Positions 43,166 to 53,480 of a DNA stretch of 64,000 nt are shown piece by piece. The position numbers and the translations under genes are program-made. The DNA is from Gorillibacterium timonense (lineage in GTDB: Bacteria; Bacillota; Bacilli; Paenibacillales; NBRC-103111): assembly GCF_001457415.1 (NCBI RefSeq), contig NZ_LN881721.1, forward strand, positions 491,182-555,181, given 5' to 3'. Below the pieces are notes generated by a model. The model made no database searches. It worked only from the letters and a program-made list of their open reading frames with translations, and was not told the origin of the DNA. Positions within the stretch are counted from its first letter, which is position 1; each line of letters opens with the position of its first letter.

Positions 43166-45220
43166 TCAATCGTTCCACCACCGCTTGAAGTCGCTCCACC
43201 ATGAGCCTTTGCCGGGCGAGGGAGTCGGCGCAGGCAGAGCCGGAGCTTCGGTGCAGTAGTCAGTCGGCTCGGTGCCGCTTACGAACACCTCAAGCCGTGA
43301 CTGCGCGCAGCCTTGATTGGCAAGCTTCCCGGACTTCGGGTCCACGTAGACGCTGACTACGCCGTCCGGTGCGGTGAACTGCTTGGGAGGGACGGCTGCG
43401 AGCGCCTTTTCCGTGTATTCGGCAAAAATCGGAGCCGCCTTGTGTGCTTCGGCGGAGCTGATCGTGCGCCCCTGGTCGTACCCGACCCAGACAGCGGTGG
43501 CGAGCTCAGGTGTAAAGCCGACCATCCAGGCGTCGGTGTTGGTTGTTCCGGTTTTCCCGGCTGCGGGCCGCTTCATGAGGTCGGTCACGCGGTAGCCCGT
43601 TCCGCCTTCCTCGAAGACGCTCTCCATCAAGCTGGTGAGAACGTAGGCTTGTGCGGGGTCGGCCACCTGAATCTCCTCCGGATGAGCGCGGTACAGCACC
43701 CGACCCAGGCTATCCTCGATGCGCAGAACCGCTGTCGGTTCCACGCGGACGCCCAGATTGGCGATGGAGCCGAAGGCTGCGGCCATCTCGAAGGGACTTA
43801 CCGGATACGTGCCCAGCGCGAGCGAAGGAAGCGGCTCCAGCCGGCTGGTAATGCCCATTCTCCGGGCCGTGGCGATCACATTGTCCGCTCCGACGTCGAC
43901 GAGCGTATGCACGGCATAGATGTTGTTGGATTTGGCGATGGCTTGTCTCATGTCGAGCTGTTCGTAGGTGTATTTGCTGTCGTAGTTGTTGGGATGATAG
44001 ATCTGCTTGCCTTCGTCGTAGGGAAAATCAGTTGGCTCGTCCATGTACGCGGTAAGCGGCGAGAAGCGGTTTGCGAGCGCCGTCAGGTAAACCACAGGCT
44101 TGAAGGAGGAACCGGGCTGGCGGGTCGTGGTGAAGACGCGGTTATATTGATTTTGCGCGTAATTTTTACCGCCGACCATCGCTTTGATATAGCCGGTGCG
44201 GGGGTCGATGGAGACGAGGGCGGCCTGCAGCTCGCCGGTCGTCCCCACCTGTCGGGCGACGGCATCTTCCGCCGCCTGCTGCGCTTCGCGGTTCAGCGTC
44301 GTGTAGATGCGAAGGCCGCCCGAATCGTAGAGCGGCTCGCTGATCTTCAGCTTCTCTTCGACGACTCGGCGGATATAATCGCGGAAATAGGGGGCGACGG
44401 CCGCTCGACTCTCGTCTTCCAGAGGGACGATATGCAGCGTCTCCCTATAGGCGGCTTCCGCTTCCGCCTGCGTGATATCCCCTTCCTTGACCATGGCTGC
44501 GAGCACGAGCTTTTGCCGGCTCTTGGCATTCTCCATGTTCAAATAAGGGGAGTAATAGCGCGGTCCCTTCGGAACTCCGATCATAAGCGAGGCTTCCGCC
44601 AAGGTTAGGTCTTTGGCGTCCTTGCCGAAGAACATGCGAGCTGCCGCCTGAACCCCGTAGGTGGAATGCCCGAAATAGATTTGATTGAGGTATTGCGCAA
44701 GAATTTCGTTCTTGTCATACTGCAGCTCCATCTGGATCGTATAGACGGCTTCCTTCGCTTTGCGCGACCAGGTCCGGTCATGGCTCAAATACAGGTTGCG
44801 CGCGAGCTGCTGGGTGATGGTGCTGGCACCTTGCTCCCTCGACATGCTCTTCAGATCAGTGAGGATGGCGCGGGCCAGCCCCTTCGGATCAATTCCCGGA
44901 TGGGAATAGAAGCGGCGGTCTTCAATGGCCACGGCTCCCTTCACCAGATAGGGGGAAATGTCCGCAAGCGTTACAGGCTGTCGGTTTTGCCCGGAGGTGA
45001 GCGAATCGAACGGAACCCCATCGGCATCATAGAGAATGGAGGTCTGCAGGAAGGAGACGGCCGGAAGCGCTTGGGAACGCAAATAGAGAAGAGCAAGCAG
45101 AAGGCATGCGGCAAGCACAACCCCGAAGGAAAGAACGAAGGCGGATATGCGTTTTATTCTTCTTGCCCACCGGATAAGCCACGATTCTCTTTCCTTGGGT
45201 GATCGGGTATCGTCTCCCAT
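43166..45220 (-). CDS. Class A penicillin-binding protein (1A family)
   Basis: 684 residues from ATG 45220. Short cytoplasmic tail, one transmembrane helix (about 25-48), a glycosyltransferase GT51 domain (AIEDRRFYSHPGID, QGASTITQQLARNLYL) and a transpeptidase domain with SxxK in GSSFKP, SxN in KSNN and KTGT in AGKTGTTN. It polymerises and cross-links peptidoglycan outside the membrane. Ends in a Pro-rich, Trp-rich tail. The nearest relative by neighbourhood is Bacillus PbpG (spore wall), but the role is not certain. Confidence 0.95.
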   Translation of the reverse strand: MGDDTRSPKERESWLIRWARRIKRISAFVLSFGVVLAACLLLALLYLRSQALPAVSFLQTSILYDADGVPFDSLTSGQNRQPVTLADISPYLVKGAVAIEDRRFYSHPGIDPKGLARAILTDLKSMSREQGASTITQQLARNLYLSHDRTWSRKAKEAVYTIQMELQYDKNEILAQYLNQIYFGHSTYGVQAAARMFFGKDAKDLTLAEASLMIGVPKGPRYYSPYLNMENAKSRQKLVLAAMVKEGDITQAEAEAAYRETLHIVPLEDESRAAVAPYFRDYIRRVVEEKLKISEPLYDSGGLRIYTTLNREAQQAAEDAVARQVGTTGELQAALVSIDPRTGYIKAMVGGKNYAQNQYNRVFTTTRQPGSSFKPVVYLTALANRFSPLTAYMDEPTDFPYDEGKQIYHPNNYDSKYTYEQLDMRQAIAKSNNIYAVHTLVDVGADNVIATARRMGITSRLEPLPSLALGTYPVSPFEMAAAFGSIANLGVRVEPTAVLRIEDSLGRVLYRAHPEEIQVADPAQAYVLTSLMESVFEEGGTGYRVTDLMKRPAAGKTGTTNTDAWMVGFTPELATAVWVGYDQGRTISSAEAHKAAPIFAEYTEKALAAVPPKQFTAPDGVVSVYVDPKSGKLANQGCAQSRLEVFVSGTEPTDYCTEAPALPAPTPSPGKGSWWSDFKRWWND

Positions 45221-45505
45221 ATGCGAACTCCCCCTTCCGTTTCGGAGCTGTAGATCGGCAAGACAAGCCATTCATCCCGACTGGGAGACGAGGTAACTCG
45301 CTAGAGGGCTTGCATGCACAACTCTTACCAGTATGGAAAAGGTTGGGGAGGTCTATTCAATTGGAGCTTAAGAAAAGGCAGCTTTTTCACGAAAGTAATC
45401 CAGTCAGGCCAAGGGTTGTGCCCCTTCCTGCTCTAGAGGATAGAGGGAAATCATGGTATGATGAGGAGGTAAATCTCTATGAAAAAAGGAGTCAGGAGGG
45501 CAGCT

Positions 45506-45838
45506 ATGCCAATCTCAAAAACCTTAAAGCTGGTGACGGGGATTCTGGAGCTCATTCTGGGGATTCCGGTCTTAGGCGGTCTGATCGTGGTCGGTTCAGG
45601 CTGGTCGGTGCTCGGATTTATGTTTGTCTTCCACATTGTGGCGCTGATCTTCACTTATCAGGAACAAGGGAGCGGAATCGGGAGCATTCTCGGCATCATC
45701 ACGTCCTGCTTGGCCTGGATCCCGATTCTCGGGATGCTGCTTCATCTGTTGACGGCGGTCGTCCTGTTGATCAGCAGTGCGGCTACTCCTTCCCGTACGG
45801 GAAGAAGCCGGACAAACCGGAGAACGTACCTCCGCTAA
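45506..45838 (+). CDS. Small membrane protein
   Basis: 110 residues with three hydrophobic segments (LVTGILELILGIPVLGGLIVV, VLGFMFVFHIVALIFTY, GSILGIITSCLAWIPILGMLL) and a basic C-terminal tail. Two starts each have a good ribosome site: ATG 45506 (AGGAGGG) and ATG 45479 (AGGAGG), the latter adding nine residues. No family recognised with confidence. Confidence 0.8.
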   Translation: MPISKTLKLVTGILELILGIPVLGGLIVVGSGWSVLGFMFVFHIVALIFTYQEQGSGIGSILGIITSCLAWIPILGMLLHLLTAVVLLISSAATPSRTGRSRTNRRTYLR

Positions 45839-45862
45839 GATCTCGGCACAGAAAATCAAAGA

Positions 45863-45910
45863 GCTGCCTGAGAGGGTCGGTTCGGCCCTCTCAGGCAGCA
45901 TTTCTTTTTT
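45863..45910 (+). terminator. Terminator of small membrane protein gene
   Basis: GCTGCCTGAGAGGG pairs with CCCTCTCAGGCAGC, then ATTTCTTTTTT. Confidence 0.9.
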
Positions 45911-46010
45911 GGCGGCCCTGCGGGAAACGGGAAATGCCTTTGCTTCCTTAGGGATGCATCCGCTAAACTGGAAGCGGAACAACGGATTCCGCTTCGGCGA
46001 GGAGGGTAAC

Positions 46011-46448
46011 ATGGTAGAGAAAACAAGCGTCATGCTGACCGTAATCAATGATAGCGAGGATGATCACATCCGGCTAACTTACCGGGCCGATCGGTATACG
46101 AAGGGAGTCAACCAGTATTTCCGTTATCAAGAGCAGGAGGACATGGGCCAGACCTTCACCCTGCTGAAGATCGGACCGGATGAAATCCGCATCGTGCGCC
46201 AGGGTGACATGGAGTCGGAGCAAGCCTTTGCCGTCGGAGAAATTCGCACGGGGTATTATCGCACCGCACAAGGGCTGTTATCGATCACAACTCGGACAAG
46301 CTCCATCTCGGTCCAGCTCACGGAAGGGCTTGGGACGGTGTTTTGGGACTATGAACTGCAGCTTGCGGGAGAGGCCGCGGGCGAATACCGCGTTACCTTG
46401 GACATTCGCGGGCTCGACGAAGAGGAAGGCGATTCGACTCTCGTTTAA
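46011..46448 (+). CDS. ywiB: DUF1934 / YwiB family beta-barrel protein
   Basis: 145 residues from ATG 46011 with GAGGAGGG upstream. The calycin-like DUF1934 pattern is visible (RYTKGVNQYFRYQEQED, TFTLLKIGPDEIRIVRQGD, GTVFWDYELQLAGEAAGEYRVTLDI). Function unknown; in Bacillus it neighbours argS. Name assigned from family resemblance. Confidence 0.85.
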   Translation: MVEKTSVMLTVINDSEDDHIRLTYRADRYTKGVNQYFRYQEQEDMGQTFTLLKIGPDEIRIVRQGDMESEQAFAVGEIRTGYYRTAQGLLSITTRTSSISVQLTEGLGTVFWDYELQLAGEAAGEYRVTLDIRGLDEEEGDSTLV

Positions 46449-46480
46449 TGGAGCCCTTATCCCCGCCGAGTGCGGCCTCC

Positions 46481-47449
46481 TTATCTCTTACGTAACGATG
46501 CGGCCTTCAGGGCCGTCGATTCCGGGATGAGTGCCTGCTTGAGGCAGAGGGCGGCGTTTGTTTGACCTGCCCTTAACCGAACGGTTCCCCGGGTGACGGC
46601 GGTCGTCCCCCGGGTTAAGGCGCGTTTAATGGCGGCCGGAGACAGCCCGGGCCTCACCGACAGCAAGAGCGCGATGACCCCCGAAACATGGGAGGTAGCC
46701 ATCGAGGTTCCGCTCAGCTCGCGATAGCCTCCGTTCAGCCAAGTGGAGACGATTTTGTCGCCCGGTGCATAGAGATCAATACGCCTCCCCCGGTTGCTGA
46801 AGGAAGCCAGCCGGCCGCCGCGCGTTGTCGCTCCTACGGCAATGGCCTGACGGTAGCGGGCCGGATAATCGATATCGCCGAGCTGCCCCTCATTGCCGGA
46901 TGAAGCCACGACGACGATCCCGCTGTGGTAGGCGGCCTTGACCGCATCTTGAAGACCGCGATGAGAGGTCTTCATTCCGAAGCTCATGTTGATGATATCC
47001 ATCTTGTTGCGGATGCACCATTCGATGCCTGCCACGATGTCGGAGACATAGGCCGTTCCGTTGCGATCAAAGGCTTTCACCGCATAGATATGGGCTTCCG
47101 GAGCGACGCCGTTGATTCCGCCGATTTTGGAGGAGGCGGCGATGGTGCCGGCGATGTGGGTCCCGTGTCCATTGTCGTCCCAAGGGGGGCGGCCTGGAGA
47201 CACGAGGTTGACGCCTCCGGCTGCTGCGCCACGCAGATCGGGATGCCGGTAATCGATGCCGGTGTCGATGACGGCAATGCGGATTGCGTTGCCGGTAGAG
47301 CGTTCCCATACCGCGGGAGCTTTGATTTCCCGGACTCCCCATGGCACGGTAAGGCTTCCCGTCCGATAGGCCGACGGGGAGCTGGTCGAATCGTCTGAGG
47401 TCTCGTGGATTAGCGCCCTGTGGTGTTCATTGAGGAGACGGGTGTCCAT
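46481..47449 (-). CDS. Subtilisin-like (S8) serine protease without signal peptide
   Basis: 322 residues from ATG 47449 with GGGGGAGGA upstream. The triad is Asp62 (VIDTGID), His95 (NGHGTHIAGT) and Ser249 (GTSMATSH), with oxyanion Asn186 (SSGNEG). No signal sequence and only a short N-terminal extension (about 45 residues) with a subtilisin-like VPWGV before the mature-type core, as in intracellular serine proteases. It is shorter than secreted subtilisins with propeptides and probably acts inside the cell. Confidence 0.92.
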   Translation of the reverse strand: MDTRLLNEHHRALIHETSDDSTSSPSAYRTGSLTVPWGVREIKAPAVWERSTGNAIRIAVIDTGIDYRHPDLRGAAAGGVNLVSPGRPPWDDNGHGTHIAGTIAASSKIGGINGVAPEAHIYAVKAFDRNGTAYVSDIVAGIEWCIRNKMDIINMSFGMKTSHRGLQDAVKAAYHSGIVVVASSGNEGQLGDIDYPARYRQAIAVGATTRGGRLASFSNRGRRIDLYAPGDKIVSTWLNGGYRELSGTSMATSHVSGVIALLLSVRPGLSPAAIKRALTRGTTAVTRGTVRLRAGQTNAALCLKQALIPESTALKAASLRKR

Positions 47450-47664
47450 CGCGGAATCCTCCCCCTTGCGACAGGTTTTGGATATCCTATGAGGGGGGAG
47501 CGAAGTTCGACTGAGATGATCGCCCTTCTTCGTGGAAATGAGTGCGCGTGAGCGTGGCATCCGGCAAGGGCTTGCATACGATGCTTATGAGGATGGTTCC
47601 CGGAATCCTCAAACGGCTTCGAGGGGTCTGTCCCGGCGGGCTCATCCGGGAAGGATACAGTCAG
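47450..47664. other. Intergenic stretch, no gene seen
   Basis: Between the protease start and an orphan terminator. A possible small-RNA or leader region read on the plus strand; no coding frame has a credible start. Confidence 0.4.
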
Positions 47665-47689
47665 GGCGGGAATCTCCCGCCTTTTTTTA
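47665..47689 (+). terminator. Orphan terminator hairpin
   Basis: GGCGGGA ATC TCCCGCC followed by TTTTTTT on the plus strand. No plus-strand gene ends within 1.2 kb upstream. Confidence 0.8.
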
Positions 47690-47905
47690 TCGATAGGAGG
47701 CCGACAGACGGCCGATTTTTCTTCAGGATGCGTTCGTCTTCGGCAATCGCCGAAAAGGCGCGCATCCTTGCTTGCATTTTATGGTGAAATAGGTTTTACT
47801 ATAGATTACATTGGGTAGAAGTCTTGATTTTGAGGAATGGCAAAGATGTTCTACCGAAGAAGATTCAACGGACAAACGAAAATCGTTTGAGGGAGTGTGT
47901 TCCAC

Positions 47906-48478
47906 TTGAGCAATGAAACCTATCCGCCGCTTCGGCTATCCCCCGATCAGGCCAAGGAAACCGCCATGGTCGATTTGGCGTTTCTCATCCTGAAGACGGC
48001 AAACACACCGTTTTACTATCGGGATCTCATGGCCGAGGTTGCTAAATACAAGGGCTATTCGGATGATCAGGTCCGGGAGGTTATCGCCCAGCTTTATACC
48101 GAGATCAATGTCGACGGCCGATTCGCCTGCGTCGGCAACAACTTGTGGGGATTGAAGCGCTGGTACCCCGTGGACAATAAGGCGGAGGATTCCATCGGCG
48201 GCAAGCGTCCGCGCATCATCAATGACGACGATGATGATCTGGATGAAGAGGATACGTTCACGGAGGAAGAAGAAACCTACACCGCTGACGAAGATGACTT
48301 CGATTCCTTTAATGAGGACCGGGATGAGGTCAATGAGGAAGAAGAAGAAGAATTCTTCCCGGAAGCTGAAGAAGAGGAAGAAGCCGAAGAGCTAGAGGGC
48401 GAAGAGATCGAGGAAGAGGAAGACGATTTCGACGACGAAGCGGAAGAGGACGAAGAGGAAGAAGACGACGACAAGTAA
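47906..48478 (+). CDS. rpoE: RNA polymerase delta subunit
   Basis: 190 residues from TTG 47906 (GAGGGAG upstream). The folded N-terminal HARE-HTH domain (about 1-95, MVDLAFLILKTANTPFYYRDLMAEV, VDGRFACVGNNLWGLKRWYP) is followed by a long Glu/Asp tail to the end. Delta raises RNA polymerase recycling and promoter selectivity in Firmicutes. Located just upstream of pyrG as in Bacillus subtilis. Confidence 0.97.
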   Translation: MSNETYPPLRLSPDQAKETAMVDLAFLILKTANTPFYYRDLMAEVAKYKGYSDDQVREVIAQLYTEINVDGRFACVGNNLWGLKRWYPVDNKAEDSIGGKRPRIINDDDDDLDEEDTFTEEEETYTADEDDFDSFNEDRDEVNEEEEEEFFPEAEEEEEAEELEGEEIEEEEDDFDDEAEEDEEEEDDDK

Positions 48479-48526
48479 GGTCTTCCGCACTGATTTTTGC
48501 CCTCCTCTTAAGGAGATTGCTCCTGC

Positions 48527-48565
48527 TTGACACGCTCGCTCCCGCAAGGTAAACTATTGCATGGG
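48527..48565 (+). promoter_or_regulatory. pyrG promoter with GGGC initiation site
   Basis: TTGACA (48527-48532), 17 bp, TAAACT (48550-48555), then 7 bases to GGGCT at 48563. In Bacillus subtilis pyrG starts at GGGC, and low CTP makes the polymerase stutter and add G residues. The spacing and start sequence fit this exactly. Confidence 0.85.
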
Positions 48566-48599
48566 CTAATCGAAGGTATTCGAATTGCATAAGACAAAT

Positions 48600-48637
48600 G
48601 AAAAGTGCCCCGTATCTACGGGTGTCACTTTTTTGTT
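48600..48637 (+). terminator. pyrG leader attenuator
   Basis: AAAGTGCCCCGTA pairs with TACGGGTGTCACTT, followed by TTTTTTG. It lies about 40 bases after the GGGC start and 87 before pyrG. Its 5' arm carries GCCCC, which an extra poly-G leader could pair with to prevent termination. It may also serve as the rpoE terminator. Confidence 0.85.
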
Positions 48638-48675
48638 TTTTTTGTTCTAAATCCGCTTAGTTGGGAAGAAGCTAA

Positions 48676-50328
<1,653 letters not shown>

Positions 50329-50404
50329 GGAGAGCGATTTTTGCTATTCTGGTATTTCTTCACGGTTTCGCCACAAAAAATGCTCCGCCCTCCACCGCGT
50401 TTGG

Positions 50405-50433
50405 AAGGAAATTTCGCGGTTTCGTCGAATGTA
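50405..50433 (+). promoter_or_regulatory. Sigma-H promoter of spo0F
   Basis: GAAGGAAAT (50405-50413), 11 bp, GTCGAATGT (50425-50433), against the sigma-H consensus RNAGGAWWW-N11/12-RNNGAATWW: full match at -35, 8 of 9 at -10. Bacillus spo0F also has a sigma-H promoter. A Spo0A-box-like GTCGAA overlaps the -10. Confidence 0.75.
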
Positions 50434-50475
50434 CTTTTTTAGGAATTATTTCCACGGAAAAGGAGGGCGGTTCCA

Positions 50476-50853
50476 TTGGACAAGAAGAAACTTTTGATCG
50501 TAGACGATCAAAATGGAATCAGGGTGCTGCTGGTTGAGGTCTTTTCCAGCGAAGGCTATCAGACATTTCAAGCATCGAACGGAAAGCTTGCACTGGAAAT
50601 TGTTAAACAGGAATCCCCAGACCTCGTCTTGCTCGATATGAAGATTCCCGGGATGGACGGACTTGATATTCTTAAGCATATCAAGGAGATCGATCCCGCT
50701 ATGAAGGTCATCATGATGACCGCTTACGGAGAACTCGACATGATCAAGGAAGCGACCGATCTCGGGGCGCTGATGCACTTCACCAAGCCGTTTGATATCG
50801 ATGAAATGCGGACGGCGGTGCATCATTACCTGCGCAATTCCCAAGCGGTTTGA
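50476..50853 (+). CDS. spo0F: Sporulation phosphorelay response regulator Spo0F
   Basis: 125 residues, single receiver domain with acidic pocket Asp10-Asp11, phosphorylation site Asp54 (LLDMKIPG), Thr82 and Lys104 (FTKPF). Spo0F takes phosphate from sporulation sensor kinases and passes it to Spo0B. TTG 50476 has AGGAGGG upstream. Position between pyrG and fbaA matches Bacillus. Confidence 0.97.
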   Translation: MDKKKLLIVDDQNGIRVLLVEVFSSEGYQTFQASNGKLALEIVKQESPDLVLLDMKIPGMDGLDILKHIKEIDPAMKVIMMTAYGELDMIKEATDLGALMHFTKPFDIDEMRTAVHHYLRNSQAV

Positions 50854-50884
50854 TTCCGGTCGAAGTGGAGCTCGTATCCTGCTG

Positions 50885-50910
50885 AAGATCCCGGAAGGGA
50901 TCTTTTTTTG
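50885..50910 (+). terminator. Terminator of spo0F
   Basis: AGATCCC GGAA GGGATCT followed by TTTTTTG. Confidence 0.9.
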
Positions 50911-51074
50911 CAACGGAAAAAGATTGCTCTCTCTAACACGGGAAGTAAGGGAATGAATCTTTTGATTACGGATGGGCTGTGCTATAATAAGCAGGTATGA
51001 GCGGCGGGAGGGACTCGCGTTGGTCTTTTCCGCACGACGAAAGATACGCAACCCATCCATAGGAGGAAAAAACC

Positions 51075-51929
51075 ATGCCACTCGTTTCCATGAATGAATT
51101 CTTGCCCGCGGCAAGAGAAGGCAAGTATGCAGTCGGTCAATTTAACATGAACAACCTTGAATTCGCGCAAGCGATCACCCAAGCCGGGATCGAATTGAAA
51201 TCGCCGTTTATCTTCGGTGTCAGCGAAGGCGCCCTGAAATATATGGGGATTGAATTCACGGTTGCTCTGGCAGAAGCTGCTGCTAAACAATCCGGACTTC
51301 CGATCGCCCTTCACCTTGACCATGGCAGCTCGTTTGAAGTTGCTATGAAATGTATCCGCGCCGGCTTCAGCTCCGTTATGTTCGACGGTTCCCACCACTC
51401 CTTCGAAGACAACATCCGTCTGACGAAGGAAATCGTTAAGACGGCTCACGCAATGGGCGTATCCGTTGAAGGCGAACTCGGAACCATCGGCGGTACGGAA
51501 GACGACATCTCTCTGGATGCCGAAAAAGCCAGCCTGGCTAAGCCGGAAGAAGCCATCCGCTTCTACGAAGAAACCGGAGTTGACGCTCTGGCGATCGCAG
51601 TCGGTACGGCTCACGGCGTATACGTCGGCGAACCGAAGATCCACTTCGACATCATCGAGCAGGTAGCAGCCGCTATCCCGGCCGCCATCGTTCTGCACGG
51701 CGGTTCCGGTGTTCCGGATGAAATGCTCCGCGCAGCGATCAAGGCTGGAGCAGCCAAGATCAACGTCAACACCGAAAACCAAGTTGCTGGAACGGCTGCT
51801 ATTCGCGAAGTCCTGAACAAGGATAGCAAAGTATACGATCCGCGCAAATACTTGACCCCGGCCCGCAACGCCATGGTTGAAGTCGTCAAATCCAAGATGA
51901 CCCAATTCGGCAGCGTAGGCAAAGCTTAA
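51075..51929 (+). CDS. fbaA: Class II fructose-bisphosphate aldolase
   Basis: 284 residues. Zinc and catalytic motifs are LHLDHGSSFE, VEGELGTIGG, VGTAHGVY and LHGGSGVPDE. It splits fructose-1,6-bisphosphate into triose phosphates in glycolysis. ATAGGAGG precedes the ATG, and a TATAAT box lies at about 50990. Codon use is strongly biased toward C-ending and GAA/AAA-type codons, as expected of a highly expressed gene. Confidence 0.98.
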   Translation: MPLVSMNEFLPAAREGKYAVGQFNMNNLEFAQAITQAGIELKSPFIFGVSEGALKYMGIEFTVALAEAAAKQSGLPIALHLDHGSSFEVAMKCIRAGFSSVMFDGSHHSFEDNIRLTKEIVKTAHAMGVSVEGELGTIGGTEDDISLDAEKASLAKPEEAIRFYEETGVDALAIAVGTAHGVYVGEPKIHFDIIEQVAAAIPAAIVLHGGSGVPDEMLRAAIKAGAAKINVNTENQVAGTAAIREVLNKDSKVYDPRKYLTPARNAMVEVVKSKMTQFGSVGKA

Positions 51930-52002
51930 GCTTAATCGTCATCATAGGTTTTATCGGACCGCGGAACTGCGGTTTCGCTTCCAATTGCACAACGGACATG
52001 GG

Positions 52003-52031
52003 AAAAAACATCGGTCTCCGATGTTTTTTCC
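52003..52031 (+). terminator. Terminator of fbaA
   Basis: AAAAAACATCGG TCT CCGATGTTTTTTCC. Confidence 0.92.
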
Positions 52032-52069
52032 TTCATTTTCTTTTTGACGCAGGAGGCTAGGGGAGCAGT

Positions 52070-53317
52070 ATGGAGAAATTGTTGATTGCGGGGGGGGCAC
52101 CGCTCCGCGGAACCGTTACGATCAGCGGGGCCAAGAACAGTGCGGTGGCGCTTATCCCAGCCGCTATCCTGGCCGAGTCCACGGTCATTTTGGACAATCT
52201 GCCCGATTTAAGCGATGTAGCTATCTATTCGGAACTGCTCACGGAATTTGGAGCTGTCGTAGAACGCCAAGCGGATCAGATGAAGATCGATCCGTCCGCC
52301 CTGCGCTCGGTTCCTATGCCAAACGGCAATGTGAAGAAGCTTCGCGCTTCCTATTATTTGATGGGAGCTCTGCTAGGAAGGTTTGGAGAAGCGGTAGTCG
52401 GCTTGCCCGGCGGCTGCAATTTCGAACCGCGCCCCATCGATCAGCATATCAAAGGATTTGAAGCGCTAGGTGCTCAAGTAAGCATCGAGGGTGGAGCGAT
52501 CCACATTCGCGCCAAGGAATTGCGCGGAGCCAAGGTGTATCTTGACGTAGTTAGCGTCGGAGCGACCATCAACCTGATGCTGGCGGCCGCTCGGGCCAAA
52601 GGTGTGACCATTATTGAAAACGCGGCCAAAGAGCCTGAAATTATAGATGTGGCAACTCTGCTAAACTCGATGGGCGCCCGGATCATCGGGGTGGGAACGG
52701 AAACGATTCGGATCGAAGGCGTAGACTCCCTTCACGGCTGCCGTCATTCCATTATTCCTGACCGGATTCAGGCGGGAACCTATATGATCGCGGCTGCTGC
52801 TACACGCGGTGATGTTTTGGTTGATAATATTATTCCCAAGCATCTCGAGGCCATTACAGCCAAAATGCTTGAACTTGGTGTTCGAATTGAAGAGCATGAT
52901 GAAGCGCTTCGTGTGATCGGCTCGGAGGTTTATGAGCCTGTGGATGTCAAAGCGCTTGTCTACCCGGGCTTCGCGACCGATATTCAATCGCCGATGTGCA
53001 GCCTGCTCACTCAGACGCGGGGAACCAGTGTTCTCACCGATTATGTGTTCTCCAGCCGGTTTAAGTATGTTCCGGAGCTGGTTCGCATGGGGGCAAAGAT
53101 CAAGCTGGAAGGCCGCTCGGCCATTATCGAAGGCAGTCCTTTGCGTGCCGCGGCTGTACGGGCTACGGACCTGCGCGCCGGAGCCGCGCTTGTGGTGGCA
53201 GGGCTTACCGTGAAGTCCGGCATCACCGAGATTACCGGCGTGGAATATATCGATCGCGGCTATGACCGGCTGGTGGAGAATCTCGCCGGCCTTGGAGCGG
53301 AGATTTGGCGGGCATAG
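52070..53317 (+). CDS. murA: UDP-N-acetylglucosamine 1-carboxyvinyltransferase
   Basis: 415 residues of the EPSP-synthase fold. The PEP-reactive Cys116 lies in [15 protein letters not shown], the site that reacts with fosfomycin. It catalyses the first committed step of peptidoglycan synthesis. By position after fbaA it corresponds to the second copy (murZ/murA2) of Bacillus. GGAGG precedes ATG 52070. Confidence 0.96.
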   Translation: MEKLLIAGGAPLRGTVTISGAKNSAVALIPAAILAESTVILDNLPDLSDVAIYSELLTEFGAVVERQADQMKIDPSALRSVPMPNGNVKKLRASYYLMGALLGRFGEAVVGLPGGCNFEPRPIDQHIKGFEALGAQVSIEGGAIHIRAKELRGAKVYLDVVSVGATINLMLAAARAKGVTIIENAAKEPEIIDVATLLNSMGARIIGVGTETIRIEGVDSLHGCRHSIIPDRIQAGTYMIAAAATRGDVLVDNIIPKHLEAITAKMLELGVRIEEHDEALRVIGSEVYEPVDVKALVYPGFATDIQSPMCSLLTQTRGTSVLTDYVFSSRFKYVPELVRMGAKIKLEGRSAIIEGSPLRAAAVRATDLRAGAALVVAGLTVKSGITEITGVEYIDRGYDRLVENLAGLGAEIWRA

Positions 53318-53480
53318 CTTCCGGAAAGCTTGTTTTTTGGATTGGAGATTTGCGAAGATAGGGAACAGGAGCCTCGCTAAGGTGTGAAATTTTATCGGAA
53401 CTGCTTGTCGCAAGGTTTGAGCGGGTTTCGGTTGGTTAAGCTTTAAGAGATGAAAATAATCGATCAAGTGTGGTGGTTGA

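Noticed and set aside
47580..47690. Possible T-box leader
   Set aside because: No T-box sequence (AGGGTGGAACCGCG-like) and no plus-strand aminoacyl-tRNA or amino-acid gene follows.
48277..48474. Minus-strand poly-Ser frame
   Set aside because: Antisense of the acidic tail of the RNA polymerase delta subunit.
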